The position numbers were made by a program, and so were the translations under genes. A model generated the notes under the pieces. That model was given only the letters and a program-made list of their open reading frames with translations, did no database searches and was not told the origin of the DNA. From JACKEQ01 sp041389565 (GTDB lineage Bacteria > Myxococcota_A > UBA796 > GCA-2862545), in the NCBI GenBank assembly GCA_041389565.1, contig JAWKRP010000033.1, forward strand, positions 29,113-93,112: a stretch of 64,000 nt of DNA, given 5' to 3'. Shown one piece after another: positions 18,287 to 26,953 of this stretch; positions within the stretch are counted from its first letter, which is position 1, and the number at the start of each line of letters is the position of its first letter.

Positions 18287-18325
18287 GGGACTCACGGACC
18301 GTCCCTGCGGGCCCTCGGGACTCAC
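18287..18325 (+). repeat. 30-bp interspersed repeat, locus 1 (one full unit plus 9 bp)
   Basis: A unit starts at 18287 with GGGACTCACGGACCGTCCCT and ends GCGGGCCCTC at 18316; a second unit begins at 18317 (GGGACTCAC) and breaks off at 18325. The stop codon of the leftward TerB-like gene (18322-18324) lies inside the second unit. The unit carries a GGGAC/GTCCC inverted repeat with a 9-base loop. The same unit recurs at 20272 and 32539. Confidence 0.85.
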
Positions 18326-19230
18326 CACAGCTTGGTGAGGTACCCCACCACCTCGTTGCCCTCGAGGCCGAGCACCGTGGCGGCCTCCTTCAGCACGCGC
18401 ATCTCGCGCGGGTCGAGCTTTCCGTCGGAGTGGCACACGCTGAAGAACAGGCCGATCATGGCGAGCTTGTCGTGGTACCCGAGCAGCACCGGTAGCTCCT
18501 GGAGGGCGTCGCGCAGGGCCTCCTGGTAGGCCGCGTGGTCGTCCATGCCCATGCTCGACATGATGTCGGGCGGGAACACGCGCTGCATGAACTCGCGCTC
18601 GTCGGCGTGGAGCACCCCATCGGCATCGACGATCTGCCGGCTGAAGTGGTGTGCGAACGCGAGCCGCATGCGCTCCATGCGCCAGTCGGCCTCTCGGACC
18701 TTGCGCCGGGCGACGGTGACGTGCCGGACGTACGGCAGGAACTCCGACGCATCGGCTTCGTGCGCACGCAGCCCGACGACCGCCACCCTCCCCTCGACGC
18801 GGTCGTAGTAGAGGAAGCGGGGTTCCTCGTCGAACTTCGACCACAGCTGGTACATCTTGCCGGACTTCACGGCGAGCGTGGGGAACGCGTCGGGCGGCAT
18901 GGACTCCATGGAGCCCTCCGACCAGTGGATCGGAGACGTGTGGACCGCGAGCTCGAGGATTCGGAGGTCGTTCGCGGTGGCCGGACCGTCCATCACGAAC
19001 ATCAGGAGCAGCTGGTCGACCGGCTCGTTCCGGCGGGTGAGCCAGGCGCGACGCCCGACGTACGCAACGGTGTCGATGCCGCACGACGAGTAGAACTGCT
19101 CGAGACCGGTCCACGCGGCGCGCTGGAGCGTGAGCCACCCCGCGGACAGGGCCTCGTTCGCCGACGTGGCGTACAGGATGCAGTTCGGGTTCGTCGGGAG
19201 CGCGATCTCGCCCCGAATCGCCACCGGCAC
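18322..19230 (-). CDS. Protein with C-terminal TerB-like domain
   Basis: 302 residues, soluble. Residues about 1-180 form an unrecognised alpha/beta region. The C-terminal 110 residues look TerB-like: a first acidic motif QIVDADGVLHADEREFMQ and a second FFSVCHSDGKLDPREMRVLKEAA with the usual DG...E spacing. TerB-like domains are thought to bind divalent cations. This is a second TerB-like protein in the window. Its stop codon lies within the 30-bp repeat at 18317, and it is divergent from the secreted-protein gene at 19557. Confidence 0.7.
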   Translation of the reverse strand: MPVAIRGEIALPTNPNCILYATSANEALSAGWLTLQRAAWTGLEQFYSSCGIDTVAYVGRRAWLTRRNEPVDQLLLMFVMDGPATANDLRILELAVHTSPIHWSEGSMESMPPDAFPTLAVKSGKMYQLWSKFDEEPRFLYYDRVEGRVAVVGLRAHEADASEFLPYVRHVTVARRKVREADWRMERMRLAFAHHFSRQIVDADGVLHADEREFMQRVFPPDIMSSMGMDDHAAYQEALRDALQELPVLLGYHDKLAMIGLFFSVCHSDGKLDPREMRVLKEAATVLGLEGNEVVGYLTKLW

Positions 19231-19556
19231 GGGTCCTCCAAGGGTGTGAGACTACACCAGCGCCGCGAGCGAGGCGCGCCGCGGGGTCGATTCGAGTGCA
19301 TCTGCTCCATGAGACGGCGAGAATCCCGTCTGCGCCGCCGCGGAACGGTGCGGGACCCGCGGGCGCGCTCAGGGTCGGGACGATTCGCGCAGCGTCCGAA
19401 AGCGCCCGGGAGGTCGACGTTCCCGGGCGTTCCGGTGCTCCTGTGCGAAAAAACCGGGGTCCCGGCGGGGAAGCATCTGGGCGCCCGAGGGTTGACCCCT
19501 GCGACGGGGAGCCATAGCCTCCCCTCGCGCGCGAAACCGCGCACTGGAGGAGACAC
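19231..19556. promoter_or_regulatory. Divergent intergenic region with sigma70-type promoter and hairpins
   Basis: 326 bp without a gene. For the rightward gene there is TTGACC at 19492-19497, a 17-base spacer, and TAGCCT at 19515-19520, followed by a strong GGAGGAG ribosome site just before the ATG. A perfect 9-bp hairpin, CGCCCGGGA (19403-19411) with TCCCGGGCG (19421-19429), lies in the middle. On the minus strand a short CCGG stem followed by six T sits near 19446-19465 and could be a weak terminator. No binding protein can be named. Confidence 0.5.
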
Positions 19557-20240
19557 ATGCGCAAGCTGTTCATCACCGCGGCCCTCGGGCTCTTTGCGAC
19601 TGCGACGTTCGCCCCTCAGGAGGCCTTCGCCGGCAAGAAGGACGAAGCCCCCGCCGAGGAAGGCGCCGCCGAGGAAGGCGAAGCGCTCGACATCGTCATG
19701 GAGGAGACCGGCAGCGCCTCGCTCGACGCCGTCTTCAAGAAGTCCGAGAGCCCCCTCGAGACCGTCGCCACCGTCAACGCCGACGTGAAGGCCGTGAACA
19801 CGGGCCTGGTCGACGCGCTCGGCCTGTCCCAGGGCACGCCGTTCAAGGATGCCCTCGCCGACCTCCAGTCGAAGGCCGAAGGCAAGATCAACGTCGCGTT
19901 CGAAGACAACAAGATGCCGACGTTCAAGGCCGAGGAAGGCGTTCCCGACAACGTCAACGCGGCGATCGACTCGCTGAACATGAGCTTCGGCAAGCTCGGC
20001 GACGCGGGCGACAAGCTCACGAAGGCCGGCGAAGAGCTCGTCACGGTGGCCACCGAGGCCGGCGATCTCGTCAGCAAGCCCAAGGATCTCGGCCTGAAGG
20101 CCACGCAGATCCCGAAGGCCACCAGCATGGCGAACAAGAACATCAAGAAGCTCAAGACGGGCGCCGACGTCACGAAGAGCCTCGTCACGGAGGTCACCAC
20201 GCTGGCGACCGACGTGAAGTCGGTGTTCGCGGCCGAGTGA
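19557..20240 (+). CDS. Secreted Lys/Glu/Ala-rich helical protein
   Basis: 227 residues. A clear signal peptide (MRKLFITAALGLFATATFA, cleaved near QEAFA) is followed by a charged low-complexity segment (EEGAAEEGEALD) and a long, mostly helical, Lys/Ala/Val-rich region with few aromatics, like soluble periplasmic helical-bundle proteins. No cysteines and no lipobox. The strong promoter and ribosome site, with uniform AAG/GAA/GAC usage, suggest high expression. A GC hairpin (CCCCCGG/CCGGGGG) follows the stop. No family recognised. Confidence 0.75.
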   Translation: MRKLFITAALGLFATATFAPQEAFAGKKDEAPAEEGAAEEGEALDIVMEETGSASLDAVFKKSESPLETVATVNADVKAVNTGLVDALGLSQGTPFKDALADLQSKAEGKINVAFEDNKMPTFKAEEGVPDNVNAAIDSLNMSFGKLGDAGDKLTKAGEELVTVATEAGDLVSKPKDLGLKATQIPKATSMANKNIKKLKTGADVTKSLVTEVTTLATDVKSVFAAE

Positions 20241-20249
20241 CGCCCCCTT

Positions 20250-20274
20250 CCCCCGGTGCTCCACGGCCCGGGGG
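20250..20274 (+). terminator. GC hairpin after the secreted helical protein gene
   Basis: CCCCCGG (20250-20256) pairs with CCGGGGG (20268-20274) around an 11-base loop, 10 bases past the stop codon. There is no T-tract, so termination is only possible. The hairpin abuts the 30-bp repeats. Confidence 0.45.
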
Positions 20275-20346
20275 ACTCACGGACCGTCCCTGCGGGCCCT
20301 CGGGACTCACTGACCGTCCCTGCGGGCCCTCGGGACTCACGGACCG
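20272..20346 (+). repeat. 30-bp interspersed repeat, locus 2 (two full units plus a partial)
   Basis: Units start at 20272, 20302 and 20332, an exact 30-bp period. The first is identical to the unit at 18287; the second differs at one base (CACTGACC for CACGGACC). The third keeps about 15 bp and then runs into the end of the leftward PI-PLC-like gene (stop at 20347). The units fill the gap between two convergent genes. Confidence 0.88.
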
Positions 20347-21282
20347 CTACTCCAGCAACGCGGGGTCTTCGAGCGCGAGGGCCTCGCAGCTGGACGGCGC
20401 GCCGACCGGGCTGCACCCCGCCGGCTCGCCCCCCGGGATCTCCACCACGTAGCCCGTCTCCGGATGCGGGCTCGGGAAGTCGGTGGAGATGAACGTGGCT
20501 CCACTCGCGAGCGCGGCATCCCGCCGTGACGTGTCGCCCGCACGCGCTTCCTCGGTGTCGGAGTCGGCGCGCGTGCGCACGAGGTGACCGGCCGACACGA
20601 CCTCCGCGATGCGGGGGTCGTCGGGGTTGTTCATCGAGTGGTACGCGGCCCACGGAGCGGCCAGATCCCCGAACCCGTCGAGGAACAGGGCGTCGGGCTG
20701 GACCTCGCGTGCAGTGGCGGCCCAGTCGCCATCGTCGTGGATGACGGGGATGAACGCGCCGCGCTGGCCCTCGAGCACCGGCCAGCCCGCGGACATGCCC
20801 GCCGCGACATCCGCGGTGGTGCCGCCGAGATCCCCCGGTGTGACGAGGTGTTCCGGGCCCAGCACGCTCGTGAGGCTCGTGTTCAGGGCCCGGAGCCGGT
20901 CGGCGGCGTTCTCGTCGTGCACCTGCTTGATCTCGAGCAGCACCAGCACCGGCAGGTGCGGCCCGAGCGTCTCGGAGCCCGTGAGGAGCGCCTGCAGACA
21001 GTCGTCGAACGCACGACACGTGGTGCCCTCGTCGAGCACCGGGATGTGGAAGACCTCCCACCGGTCGTCGACCCAGTTGAGGTCGAGCTCGAACTGCCGA
21101 ACCCCGAGGTCGACCATCTGCTCGTCGAGCGGGCGATGCGTGTAGGCCCAGGCCTGCAGCGCGGCCGTCTCGATGTGGTAGCTGTTGTGCGTGCCGACCA
21201 CCTGGGCGTCGTTGAGCGAGAGCACGTCGTCGAGGGGGTGCTCCCCTTCCGTGCAGGCCAGCAGGAGGAGCGCCGCGAGCAT
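20347..21282 (-). CDS. PI-PLC-like (Ca2+-dependent phosphoinositide PLC family) lipoprotein
   Basis: 311 residues. The lipoprotein signal is MLAALLLLAC (Cys10). The PLC-type TIM-barrel signature is intact at the first strand, VVGTHNSYHIE, followed by RQFELDLNWVDDRWEVFH and VLVLLEIKQVHDE, as in PI-PLC-C1-like enzymes. It should cleave phosphodiesters of lipids or lipid-linked sugars at the cell surface. The ATG at 21282 shares one base with the stop of the FHA-GGDEF gene (TGATG), so the two are coupled. A diverged relative forms part of the protein at 32539. Confidence 0.8.
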   Translation of the reverse strand: MLAALLLLACTEGEHPLDDVLSLNDAQVVGTHNSYHIETAALQAWAYTHRPLDEQMVDLGVRQFELDLNWVDDRWEVFHIPVLDEGTTCRAFDDCLQALLTGSETLGPHLPVLVLLEIKQVHDENAADRLRALNTSLTSVLGPEHLVTPGDLGGTTADVAAGMSAGWPVLEGQRGAFIPVIHDDGDWAATAREVQPDALFLDGFGDLAAPWAAYHSMNNPDDPRIAEVVSAGHLVRTRADSDTEEARAGDTSRRDAALASGATFISTDFPSPHPETGYVVEIPGGEPAGCSPVGAPSSCEALALEDPALLE

Positions 21283-22175
21283 CAGCCGGGCGCCGGCACG
21301 ACCCGGTTCCGGCCGGCGTCTTTCGCAGCGTACAGCGCGGTGTCGGCCTCTTCGACCAGCTCCACGCTCGAGGTGAGCGCTTCGCCGACGCCCGTGGCGA
21401 CGCCGACACTGACGGTGATCTTCAGCTTCTGGCCGGCGGCGAGGAAGGTGCGCTGCTCGACGATGCGGCGCAGACGCTCGGCCACCTGGCGACCCGGGAG
21501 CGAGGGCGTCTGGCGGAGCAGGAGCACGAACTCCTCGCCTCCCCACCGCGCGACCACGTCTTCGATGCGGCAGATGGCCTGGATGAGCTCGGCGATCTGG
21601 ACGAGCACCTCGTCGCCTGCGAGGTGACCGTGGCTGTCGTTCACGAGCTTGAAGTGGTCGATGTCGACGAACAGCAGCGTGAGCGGCGCTTCGTGGCGAC
21701 GGTGCCAGGCGACCTCGGAATCCAGGCGCTCCTGGAAGTGCCGCCGGTTCGAGAGGCCCGTGAGGGAGTCGCGCGTGGCGGACTTGTAGAGGTGATCGAG
21801 GAACTGACGCTCGATCTCGTCTTGCGTGCCGAAGCGCAGGATGAGGTCGGCTCCGAGCCGGATCCGATCGCCATCCTTCAGGGCCAGGGGCGACTTGCCG
21901 ACCGTGCGCTCGCCCACGAACGTGCCGTTGGTGCTCCCGAGATCCTGGACCGTCCACCGGCCGTCGGTGAGCTGGAGCACGCAGTGCACCCGCGACACAC
22001 CGTCGTCGTCGAGCACGATGTCGGTGTCGATCGCGCGCCCGAGCACGGTTCCGGCCGGGCGCAGCTTGAACACGCGCCCGACCTTGCGGCCCGTCAGCAC
22101 GACCACGCAGGGAGCGGCCTCGTCGGCCCTGTCCCCGCGCACGTACTGGATCTCGGTTGGCTCCTCTTCCGACAT
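21282..22175 (-). CDS. FHA-GGDEF diguanylate cyclase
   Basis: 297 residues. An N-terminal FHA domain (about 25-115) has GRAIDTDIVLDDDGVSRVHC and LGSTNGTFV, which bind phosphothreonine. The GGDEF domain (about 130-297) has an active-site GGEEF at 212-216 and an RIED at 203-206, five residues earlier, which matches an RxxD inhibitory c-di-GMP site. It should make cyclic di-GMP when its FHA domain docks a phosphorylated partner. The kinases in this window are obvious candidate sources of the phosphothreonine, but no link is shown. It is divergent from the exonuclease gene. Confidence 0.92.
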   Translation of the reverse strand: MSEEEPTEIQYVRGDRADEAAPCVVVLTGRKVGRVFKLRPAGTVLGRAIDTDIVLDDDGVSRVHCVLQLTDGRWTVQDLGSTNGTFVGERTVGKSPLALKDGDRIRLGADLILRFGTQDEIERQFLDHLYKSATRDSLTGLSNRRHFQERLDSEVAWHRRHEAPLTLLFVDIDHFKLVNDSHGHLAGDEVLVQIAELIQAICRIEDVVARWGGEEFVLLLRQTPSLPGRQVAERLRRIVEQRTFLAAGQKLKITVSVGVATGVGEALTSSVELVEEADTALYAAKDAGRNRVVPAPG

Positions 22176-22224
22176 CGTCTGGCCGTTATACCCGCGTGGC
22201 CACCCACCATGCCAGGAGTGCTCC

Positions 22225-23091
22225 GTGAAGCTGCACCTCGTCGACGGGACCTACGAGCTGTTCCGCCAATTCTTCGGCCGACCCGGGGTCACCGGGCCGG
22301 ACGGGATGGAGGTCGGCGCGGCCCAGGGCATCCTGCGCACGCTGCTCCAGCTGCTCGAGGAGCCGGGGGTCACGCACGTCGCGGTGGCGTTCGACGAGGT
22401 CATCGAGTCGTTCCGGAACGACCTGTTCGCCGGCTACAAGACGGGCGCCGGCATCGATCCCGTGCTCTGGAACCAGTCGCCGCTCGCCATCGAGGCCTCG
22501 TACGCGCTGGGTCTCGCCACCTGGCCCATGATCGAGGTCGAGACCGACGACGCGCTCGCCGCCGCCGCCCACCAGTTCGGCGACCAGGTGGAGCAGGTGC
22601 TGATCTGCAGCCCCGACAAGGACTTCGCCCAGTGCGTACGCGGCGACCGCGTGGTGCTGAGCGACCGTCGCCGCGGCACGATCATCGACGAAGCCGGCGT
22701 GGTCGAGAAGTGGGGCGTGCCACCGTCGGCGATCCCCGACTGGCTCGCGCTGGTCGGCGATTCCGCAGACGGGATCCCGGGAGTGCCGCGCTGGGGCGCC
22801 AAGTCCGCGGCGGCCGTGCTCACGCGGTACGGCTCGATCGACGCCATCCCCGACGATGCCGCCGACTGGGACATCAAGGTGCGCGGCGCCGCTTCGCTCG
22901 CCTCCAGCCTCGCGGAGCTGCGCGCGGAGTCGCGCCTCTACAAGCGTCTCGCCACCCTCGTCACCGACGTCGATCTCGGGTGCACGCTCGCCGACATCGA
23001 GTGGAAGGGCGCCGACCGCCCGCGCCTCGAAGCGCTGTGCGCCCGAATCGGGTTCGAGCGCTTCGTGGAGCGCGTTCCGCGGTTCCGCTAG
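22225..23091 (+). CDS. 5'-3' exonuclease / flap endonuclease-like protein (PIN-like, stand-alone)
   Basis: 288 residues. It resembles the 5' nuclease domain of DNA polymerase I. Acidic clusters are HLVDGTYELF, FDEVIESFRNDLF with the helical arch GYKTG, VETDDALAAAA, SPDKDFAQ, and the helix-hairpin-helix region VGDSADGIPGVPRWGAKSAA. It should remove 5' flaps or RNA primers. No polymerase domain follows. The GTG at 22225 has AGGAG 7 bases upstream. The stop overlaps that of the convergent CHI-like gene. Confidence 0.88.
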   Translation: MKLHLVDGTYELFRQFFGRPGVTGPDGMEVGAAQGILRTLLQLLEEPGVTHVAVAFDEVIESFRNDLFAGYKTGAGIDPVLWNQSPLAIEASYALGLATWPMIEVETDDALAAAAHQFGDQVEQVLICSPDKDFAQCVRGDRVVLSDRRRGTIIDEAGVVEKWGVPPSAIPDWLALVGDSADGIPGVPRWGAKSAAAVLTRYGSIDAIPDDAADWDIKVRGAASLASSLAELRAESRLYKRLATLVTDVDLGCTLADIEWKGADRPRLEALCARIGFERFVERVPRFR

Positions 23092-23633
23092 TTCCCGAGC
23101 ATGCCCTTCTTGAGCGCCGCCGTGGGCGGGCTCGAGCCGAGGTACACGCTCCACAGGGCGCTCATGAAGCCGGTACCCTCGATGGTGCCCTTCTTCGCGC
23201 CCTTCACGGTGACCGTGGTGCCCGTTCCGGGCACGTAGTCGAGCACGATGGTGTCGCCGGACTGCACGGTCTCCATGTAGCCGTTGAGCTTCGCCAGCCC
23301 CGCGGCCTCGGACTCGGTGGCCTTCGCAGCCGCGAAGCCGTCGTCGAACGCTCCGGTGAGCTTCTCCTTGCCGACCTCGCTGTACACGAAGTGCATCACG
23401 ATGCGCTTCGGCACGTCGTCGGCGATGATCTTCGCCGGATCGCTGCTCTTGGCCGGGAGGTACAGACCGCCGACGTACACGTCGATGAAGTACTTCTCAC
23501 GAAGACCCATGCCGTTCAGCACGAGCGACTTGCCGCCGACGGTGGCGGTGTCGGGCATGGAGACCCCCGCCAGCTCGCCCGCGTAGGCAGGGTTGAACAG
23601 GAGCGATGCGAACAGGGCGACAGTGTGCAGCAT
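23088..23633 (-). CDS. Secreted chalcone-isomerase-like (CHI) domain protein
   Basis: 181 residues. Signal peptide MLHTVALFASLLFNPAYA. The fold signature is LVLNGMGLREKYFIDVYVGGLYLP, listed as the family-defining segment at residues about 37-60, followed by DVPKRIVMHFVYSEV. Bacterial CHI-like proteins lack the plant catalytic role and are thought to bind fatty acids or other ligands in the periplasm. It lies 51 bp after the TMEM220-like gene on the same strand and may be the last gene of that group. Confidence 0.82.
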   Translation of the reverse strand: MLHTVALFASLLFNPAYAGELAGVSMPDTATVGGKSLVLNGMGLREKYFIDVYVGGLYLPAKSSDPAKIIADDVPKRIVMHFVYSEVGKEKLTGAFDDGFAAAKATESEAAGLAKLNGYMETVQSGDTIVLDYVPGTGTTVTVKGAKKGTIEGTGFMSALWSVYLGSSPPTAALKKGMLGN

Positions 23634-23684
23634 GGGGGCAGCCTACCAGGGGTTGGGGAACGAGGAAACCCCGCCGACCCCACC

Positions 23685-24044
23685 CTATTCCGGTGGAGGC
23701 GCCATCCACGCGTTCCGCACGGCCACGATCCCCATCCAGACCGCGATGAGCCCGAGCCCGCAGGCCTCCCGCACGACCTCCTCGCTGAACACGCCTTGAT
23801 CCGGAGAGCCCATCGGATTCGAAGACCCATCCCACGTGAAGTACAGGCGCAGCCCGAGGAACAGGCAGAACGCCGACCACACCGCCGCCTGGAGCCACGG
23901 GAGGGTTCGCACCGCCGACACCCCCGTGTACGCGGCCGTGAAGCCGTACGCGATCACCCAGGGGATCGGGTCGGGGTCGTTCAGCTGGACGAGCGCGAAC
24001 AGGCCGAAGATCCCGGCCACGATGAAGCTCACCCACCGCCACAT
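23685..24044 (-). CDS. TMEM220-like small membrane protein
   Basis: 119 residues with about four hydrophobic segments. The TMEM220 signature is LVQLNDPDPIPWVIAY near residues 18-33, and there is a Trp-rich second half. Function of the family is unknown. The ATG at 24044 lies 16 bp inside the 3' end of the CrtI-like oxidoreductase gene, so the two are coupled. This pairing suggests a membrane accessory for lipid or carotenoid modification, but that is inference. Confidence 0.8.
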   Translation of the reverse strand: MWRWVSFIVAGIFGLFALVQLNDPDPIPWVIAYGFTAAYTGVSAVRTLPWLQAAVWSAFCLFLGLRLYFTWDGSSNPMGSPDQGVFSEEVVREACGLGLIAVWMGIVAVRNAWMAPPPE

Positions 24045-25432
24045 GCGTCCTCCCACAGCTCGTCGGCCGCAAGGATGCCCGAGATCGCGCAGAAGCTCAC
24101 CCACTGCCCGGGATGCGTGGCGCTCCCCGCCAGGTAGAGCCCGCGCACGAACGGCGACCGGTGCGCCAACCGCCCGCGCCGCATGAACTTCGCGGTCATC
24201 ACGGGGTTCATCGAGTCGCGGTACAGGAAGTGGCGCTTCCCCCACTCCACCGGGATGCGCGTCTGCACGATCTCGGCGTCCGACACGACCTCGCGCCACC
24301 ACGGCTCGTTCAGCAGGGCCCGCAGGTAGGCCCGCTGACCGGAGGGGCCGACCCGCTCGGCCCAGTCGTGCGCCACCGGGCCCAGGAGCCGCGCTCTGCC
24401 GGCCTGTTCGGGGTCGACCGCGCCTGGCGTCGCGAGCCCGCGGCACCACCCCGTGGGCGGGAGCCGGAAGTCGAGGAACCCGCCCGGACGGGCCTCGCGA
24501 ACGGTGAGGTAGGCCGCGACCCCGGGCGACTGGAGCGGGAGACCGGCGAGCTGGCGCTTCGCGCGCAGGGGCAGGTCGCGCACGAGCTCCAGGTAGGTGC
24601 CGATGCCCGGCGCGTTCGACAGGACCGAGTCGGCCGCGAGCACCTCGCCATCTGCGAGCTCCACGCCCACCGCCCGGCCCCGTGCCACCCGCACCCGGCG
24701 CACGGGCCTCCCGAGCTCGAGCACGACCCCGGAATCGAGCGCCATGCGGTGCAGCTCGGCCACCACGCGACCCATGCCGCCCTGCACGGTGAACGCGCCC
24801 TCCGAGTGCACGATGGCGGGCACGAACGCGAGCGGGCTCGGAGCGCGATCGAGCGGCTGACCCGCGATGTGCGTCCAGATGCCGAGTGCGTCGCACACCT
24901 CGTCGGGCAGGCCCGACTCCCGCAGCACGGTACCGAGCGACTTCAGCAGGAAGGGCGCGCGGCGGAGCGCTCCGGCACGCACCAATCGCAGCGCGCTCGG
25001 CCGGGGGCCCCGCTGCAGCGGGACCAGATCGTCGTACACGGCGCGGACGCGCGCGATCAGGGCCCGGTACCGCGCGCCGCTGCCCGGGAACCGCTCCTCC
25101 AGGCGCGCGGCGGTCTCGTCGAGCGAGTCGTGGATCGCGACCGGCGGACCTCCCAGCCGAGCGACCCGGTACACCTCGTCGAGCCGGAGCAGCGTGACGG
25201 AAGCCTCCAGCTCCGCGCCGAGCTCGCGGAACGCCCAGTCGAGACCGGGCCGGTCGAGCAGGATGTACGGACCGCCATCGAACCGCAGCCCGTCGACCTC
25301 GAACGGTGCGGCGAGCCCCCCGACGCGATCGGACGCTTCGACGAGCCGCACGGATGCGCCCTTCCGCGCGAGGCGGATCGCGGCACTCAGCCCGCCGACG
25401 CCCGCTCCGACGACGAGCGCCTGCATGGTCAC
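24029..25432 (-). CDS. CrtI/phytoene-desaturase-like FAD-dependent oxidoreductase
   Basis: 467 residues. The N-terminal dinucleotide-binding motif is ALVVGAGVGGLSAAIRLARKG (about 5-25), with VEASDRVGGLA next. The C-terminal flavin-binding motif is GLYLAGSATHPGQWVSFC. The order fits carotenoid desaturases and isomerases (CrtI/CrtISO). The substrate is probably an isoprenoid or other polyene, but no other carotenoid gene is present in the window, so it could act on another lipid. Its ATG overlaps the outer-membrane-protein stop by 4 bp. Confidence 0.85.
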   Translation of the reverse strand: MTMQALVVGAGVGGLSAAIRLARKGASVRLVEASDRVGGLAAPFEVDGLRFDGGPYILLDRPGLDWAFRELGAELEASVTLLRLDEVYRVARLGGPPVAIHDSLDETAARLEERFPGSGARYRALIARVRAVYDDLVPLQRGPRPSALRLVRAGALRRAPFLLKSLGTVLRESGLPDEVCDALGIWTHIAGQPLDRAPSPLAFVPAIVHSEGAFTVQGGMGRVVAELHRMALDSGVVLELGRPVRRVRVARGRAVGVELADGEVLAADSVLSNAPGIGTYLELVRDLPLRAKRQLAGLPLQSPGVAAYLTVREARPGGFLDFRLPPTGWCRGLATPGAVDPEQAGRARLLGPVAHDWAERVGPSGQRAYLRALLNEPWWREVVSDAEIVQTRIPVEWGKRHFLYRDSMNPVMTAKFMRRGRLAHRSPFVRGLYLAGSATHPGQWVSFCAISGILAADELWEDACGGG

Positions 25433-26889
25433 ATCCCGAGCAGGACCACGACCTCGACGGTCTTGCCCTCTTCGGCCGTGAACGTCGCGGTGGCGCGCTT
25501 CATGCCGGACCGCACGCGAACGGTGTGCGTGCCGGGACCGACCGGGATCGTGATCTCGCCGTTCGGCTTCGTGCGCTGCGCGCGGTCGGGCACGCAGGTG
25601 GGCTCCTTGGACGAGAACTCGACGACCGCCTGAGCCACGGACTCGCCCGTGGGATCGACGACCAGCACGAAGGCCTCGCCGTACGTGCGCATCTCGAGCT
25701 CGACGACCATCTCGGCGTTCGTGGTGCCGACGTTCGTGATCTGCTCACCGACGAGGCACGGGCCCCACGTGGCCGTGCCCTTCCACACGGAGTCGGGGTC
25801 GACCTCCATCGTGAACGGCTCGGACTCGGTGGTGACCTTGCGCTGCACGGGACCGTCGATCGTCAGCTCGGCGCCGACCTTCGGAGCGCCGTTCAGCGCG
25901 ACCCAGGACTTCAGGGTGGGACGCTTGTCGGGACAGCCATCGTCGTCGTCGAGACCGTTCAGCGTCTCGGGCTCGTTCGGGCACGCGTCGACCTTGTCGA
26001 CGAACCCGTCCCGGTCGGAGTCTCGCGGGCCTCCGACCGCTCCGAACCCACCGCCGATGAACACCCGGACCGACGACGCGCCGACCCCCTGGGTGAGCCC
26101 CGTGGCCGCGCCGCCCGTGAAGTGTGCGCCGTCGCCGGCATAGCGGAGGGCGGCCGCGACCTCGAGCGGAGCGCCCGTGCTCCCCACGCCCGTGGAGACC
26201 GTGGGCAGCTTGCCGTACACCTCGGCGTTCAGGCCGAGCGTGTCGTCGAGCATCGCGCCGAACGACGCGCCGTACAGCACGGCGTCGGAGTTCGACAGGT
26301 TGCCGAGCTGGACGGTGCGCTCCACCTGGTAGCCCCCGTTCAGCGATGCCGTGACGGGCCCCCCTTCGATCGTGGCCGCCAGCACGCCGCCCCCCGCGAC
26401 GCTGTTGCGCCCGAGGTACGGGTCGAACACGCCGCTCGGCAGGTCGACGTGGGGGACGAGCGCGAGCCCGAAGCCGTGGGTGTCTTCGGGACGCAGGAGC
26501 ACGCCCATCACGGCGATGCGCGTGTCTCCGACGCCGAACCCGGTGGTGGCCGTGCGGTCGAGCTCGAGGCCCGTGTACCCGTACAACGGCGCGGCGACGT
26601 CGAACCGGATGCGCTCATGGGGCGCGAAACCGGCGGAGATGTTGAGCGCGAACAGGTTGTCGAGCAGCGGGACGCGCGCGCCATCGTCGGGATCGACGGC
26701 CACGAGGGGCGTGCGGGCGTACTCGAACAGCGCGCCCACGAACGCGTTCCCGGCCTGGAACGACCCGGGACGCTGGACGACCAGGGGATCCCGCGGGTCG
26801 GCGTCGTAGGCCGCCAGCACGAACCCGTGCGCGTCGATGTCCTGCGCGGAGGCCGACGCCAGCGCAAGCATCCAGAACGACAACCGCAT
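25429..26889 (-). CDS. Outer-membrane barrel protein with thrombospondin type 3 repeat
   Basis: 486 residues. Signal peptide MRLSFWMLALASASAQ. Residues about 20-300 alternate as a beta-barrel with many Gly and aromatic residues. One Ca2+-binding thrombospondin type 3 segment follows (DSDRDGFVDKVDACPNEP and GLDDDDGCPD). The C-terminal 130 residues are two beta-sandwich-like parts (for example VVDPTGESVAQAVVEF). This resembles myxobacterial OmpA-like proteins but no OmpA peptidoglycan-binding domain is visible. It is first in a leftward group with the CrtI-like and TMEM220-like genes. Confidence 0.8.
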   Translation of the reverse strand: MRLSFWMLALASASAQDIDAHGFVLAAYDADPRDPLVVQRPGSFQAGNAFVGALFEYARTPLVAVDPDDGARVPLLDNLFALNISAGFAPHERIRFDVAAPLYGYTGLELDRTATTGFGVGDTRIAVMGVLLRPEDTHGFGLALVPHVDLPSGVFDPYLGRNSVAGGGVLAATIEGGPVTASLNGGYQVERTVQLGNLSNSDAVLYGASFGAMLDDTLGLNAEVYGKLPTVSTGVGSTGAPLEVAAALRYAGDGAHFTGGAATGLTQGVGASSVRVFIGGGFGAVGGPRDSDRDGFVDKVDACPNEPETLNGLDDDDGCPDKRPTLKSWVALNGAPKVGAELTIDGPVQRKVTTESEPFTMEVDPDSVWKGTATWGPCLVGEQITNVGTTNAEMVVELEMRTYGEAFVLVVDPTGESVAQAVVEFSSKEPTCVPDRAQRTKPNGEITIPVGPGTHTVRVRSGMKRATATFTAEEGKTVEVVVLLGM

Positions 26890-26953
26890 CCTCCCAGGTC
26901 AAGGATCGCTACGTTACCCAAGGCGGCTCCCCGTGCACAGCGCTGGACCCTAC

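Noticed and set aside
20272..20346. Short CRISPR array made of the 30-bp units
   Set aside because: Units are directly abutting with no spacers.
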